Positions 61,873-64,000 of a DNA stretch of 64,000 bases are shown here, one piece after another; position 1 is the stretch's first letter, and every line of letters starts with the position of its first letter. Source of the DNA: Acetobacterium woodii DSM 1030 (GTDB lineage: Bacteria; Bacillota; Clostridia; Eubacteriales; Eubacteriaceae). The notes beneath the pieces were generated by a model that worked only from the letters and a program-made list of their open reading frames with translations, was not told where the DNA came from and did not search any database. The stretch lies in NCBI RefSeq assembly GCF_000247605.1, contig NC_016894.1, positions 1,054,001 to 1,118,000 of the forward strand, read 5' to 3'. A program made the translations under genes and the position numbers.

Positions 61873-64000
61873 GTGAATATAAAAAAGAAGGCACAACGAG
61901 AGATTGGACCAATCGGCAAGCAGAATCGGATAATGATTGCGATGGTGATACTTTCATTGTGCTTAATTATTATTATCGGAAGATTGTTTTCCTTGCAAAT
62001 TGTTAATTCAACAGGAAAATATGAGAGACAAGTGGACCAATTAGTTGAAGAAGTACCCATTAAGGCATCCCGGGGCGATATTTACGATCGCAACAAAAAT
62101 GTCTTAGCCAAAGATTCTTCGGCAACAGCCGTTAATGTCATCCCTTATGAGGTTGAAGACCCGGAACGATTGGCGAATACACTAAGCACCAAACTTGGTC
62201 TGAAATACGAAGATGTTTTAACCAAAATTTCGGTCCTTGAAAATAATATTGTTGAGGTAAAAACAGGACTTAGTCAGGGGACAGCAGTGATTGTGCTGAG
62301 TCATAATTTTGACGGCGTAAGCGTTGAAGACGGAACTTTGTATTTTGAACCAATTAAGATTAAAGATGCTGGGGCGGTTGCTTCAGCCATCGCAAAAGAT
62401 TTAGATTATAATTATGAATCCCTCTACGAAAAAGCAACCCGTAAAGAAAATCAGGCGGTGCTTATTAAAGGCAAAGTGGATAATGCCCTAGCGCAGGAGA
62501 TTAAAGAATCAGAGGCCATCAAAGATGCTGACGGTGATATTCAAAGTTATAATGGCATCGAATTGTTGGACGATTATCGCCGATATTATACAAATGGAAA
62601 TTTTGCTTCATACATATTAGGTTTTACAGGGACTGATTATACCGGTTTATATGGGATCGAATCAACCTATGATAACGTCCTTCGGGGTGAGGATGGCGTA
62701 GTCTATTTTCAGAAGGATGCTGATGGAAATCAGATCCCGTCGCAAACAAAAATTATTAAAGAACCTGTTCAAGGGAAGGATATTGTGTTAACAATTGACA
62801 GCAATATCCAGTTGATGGCTGAAAAAGCGGTTAAAGAAGCGGCCGCAACCTGGCAGACCAAAAGTGTTACGGCAATTGTAATGGAAACAAAAACGGGTGA
62901 GGTAGTAGCGATGGCGACCACCCCAGATTATAACCTTAATGATCCCTTTACATTAGATGCGAATTTTGCAGCTACGCACGCCGAAGATTTAGTTGGAAAA
63001 ACAGATCAGGAAAAATTGGCTGAAATGTATAAAAATCAGGCGGTCAGTTTTATTTACGAACCGGGTTCGACCTTTAAAGCACTGACCGGAGCAGCAGCTC
63101 TGGAAGAAGGCGCGGTGACACCGGAAACGATTGTTTATTGCTCCGGTTCAATTCAGATTGGCGATGCGGTTATTAACTGCGCAACCGGACCACATGGTTA
63201 TGAAACGGTATCTGATGCCATCGCCCATTCCTGTAATCCTGGTCTGGTTCAGGTTATTGAAGCTTTAGATCCCGATGTTTTTTATCAGTATGTTTATAAT
63301 TTTGGGTTAGGGGCCCGAACTGGTATCGAACTGGATGGCGAAGAATCCGGAATTATCAACCGTTTACCAACGGCCAATGGGGGAATAAATGAAGTTGATT
63401 ATGCGACCTTTTCGTTTGGTCAGGGATTGGCAGTGACACCAATTCAAATGATCAGTGCCCTTAATTGTGTTGTTAACAATGGTTATTATGAAAAACCAAC
63501 CATCATTTCAACAATCACAAAAGGGGCTGATGCAGAATCCCCAAAACAAATTATTTCAACCGAAACATCGGCCGCCATGCGCGAAATCATGCGTAAGGTA
63601 GTTGGTTATGATTCTGATATGACGGCGCTTTCAGAAGGATACAGCATTGGCGGAAAAACCGGAACGGCGGAGAAATTTATTGATGGTGAATACTCCAACA
63701 CCAAATATGTGACCTCTTTTTATTGCTTTTCACCGGTTGAAGATCCGAAATATTCAGTTTATGTTGTTTTGGATGAACCGAAGGCAGGCGCTTATGGTAG
63801 CACCAGTGCGGCACCAACGGCGATTAGTTTAATGGAACAAACCCTTAATTATAATTCAGCAGACGTCAACTTAAATGAAGCTGCGGCTGAAGAAATTCAA
63901 AAGGGAACCATTGTGGTTCCAGATCTTGTGGGACAGAATATTGATTTTGCAATCAGTATCCTTAAAGAAAAAGGCATAAAATATTCCATTGATCCGGCGA
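61873..64000 (+). CDS. Penicillin-binding protein 2 / SpoVD-type transpeptidase, cut by window end
   Basis: At least 709 codons are visible from GTG 61873 (GGAG Shine-Dalgarno 7-8 nt upstream). Order: short cytoplasmic tail, membrane helix (about 20-38), dimerisation domain beginning VPIKASRGDIYDRN, then the transpeptidase domain with S399-TFK, S453-C-N and K595-TGT. A PASTA domain begins near residue 676 (IVVPDLVGQNIDFAISILKE) and runs off the edge. PASTA-bearing PBPs at this position are division PBP2X-like or the sporulation SpoVD form; I cannot separate them here. Confidence 0.94.
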   Translation, partial: MNIKKKAQREIGPIGKQNRIMIAMVILSLCLIIIIGRLFSLQIVNSTGKYERQVDQLVEEVPIKASRGDIYDRNKNVLAKDSSATAVNVIPYEVEDPERLANTLSTKLGLKYEDVLTKISVLENNIVEVKTGLSQGTAVIVLSHNFDGVSVEDGTLYFEPIKIKDAGAVASAIAKDLDYNYESLYEKATRKENQAVLIKGKVDNALAQEIKESEAIKDADGDIQSYNGIELLDDYRRYYTNGNFASYILGFTGTDYTGLYGIESTYDNVLRGEDGVVYFQKDADGNQIPSQTKIIKEPVQGKDIVLTIDSNIQLMAEKAVKEAAATWQTKSVTAIVMETKTGEVVAMATTPDYNLNDPFTLDANFAATHAEDLVGKTDQEKLAEMYKNQAVSFIYEPGSTFKALTGAAALEEGAVTPETIVYCSGSIQIGDAVINCATGPHGYETVSDAIAHSCNPGLVQVIEALDPDVFYQYVYNFGLGARTGIELDGEESGIINRLPTANGGINEVDYATFSFGQGLAVTPIQMISALNCVVNNGYYEKPTIISTITKGADAESPKQIISTETSAAMREIMRKVVGYDSDMTALSEGYSIGGKTGTAEKFIDGEYSNTKYVTSFYCFSPVEDPKYSVYVVLDEPKAGAYGSTSAAPTAISLMEQTLNYNSADVNLNEAAAEEIQKGTIVVPDLVGQNIDFAISILKEKGIKYSIDPA

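Overview
The window looks like a chromosomal segment of an acetogenic, low-GC Firmicute of the Acetobacterium/Eubacterium group. The main evidence is the run fhs-fchA-folD-rnfC2-metV-metF, the methyl branch of the Wood-Ljungdahl pathway in the arrangement known from Acetobacterium woodii. A corrinoid methyltransferase (demethylation) locus lies directly beside it. This is inference from gene content and order; no database was searched.

Layout. 1-960: end of an amino-acid ABC transporter. 977-13533: RNA polymerase and translation block on the + strand (rpoB, rpoC, L7Ae-like protein, rpsL, rpsG, fusA, tuf). 13629-17997: a small DUF4177-like protein, a TetR regulator, a GPH-type symporter and a DASS-type anion symporter. 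18036-25604 (- strand): corrinoid protein, methyl-THF methyltransferase and URO-D-type methyltransferase in one operon, then a FAD/[2Fe-2S] oxidoreductase with an asparaginase-like hydrolase, then a RACo-type corrinoid activator. 25605-26968: about 1.3 kb with no intact gene. 26969-36191: fhs, fchA, folD, rnfC2, metV, metF, an IS remnant, lpdA, gcvH. 36201-44107: amidohydrolase, VanX-like dipeptidase, UPF0182 membrane protein, serS, greA, lysS. 44312-49754: complete rrn operon (16S-23S-5S, no tRNA genes) with two near-perfect tandem promoters. 49755-59741: accessory and housekeeping genes, including a LytTR/DUF3021 pair, a frameshifted CPBP protease, an insertion sequence with a perfect 10-bp target duplication and a broken transposase, an ABM/DLH/sirtuin operon, a LOR/SDH-type protein, an FmdE-like protein and an UPF0210-ACT pair. 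59952-64000: start of the mra/dcw cell-division cluster (mraZ, rsmH, ftsL-like, a penicillin-binding protein cut by the window end).

How the genes fit together. The methyltransferase locus would take methyl groups from an unidentified substrate onto the corrinoid protein and then onto tetrahydrofolate, with RACo reactivating oxidised corrinoid. The resulting methyl-THF is the product of the neighbouring fhs-to-metF pathway, so the two loci meet at the same metabolite. Promoter elements suggest that the TetR regulator beside the GPH symporter may also control the methyltransferase operon: TTTACT/AGTAAA inverted repeats overlap the -10 boxes of both promoters.

The most interesting observations are that putative regulon, the asparaginase-like enzyme and its 15-bp inverted repeat, the MetV-like module fused to RnfC2, four GTGG/ATGG boxes at exact 10-bp spacing over the mraZ promoter, and the IS insertion that cuts a gene off from its upstream region. 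I found no CRISPR array, prophage or tRNA gene.
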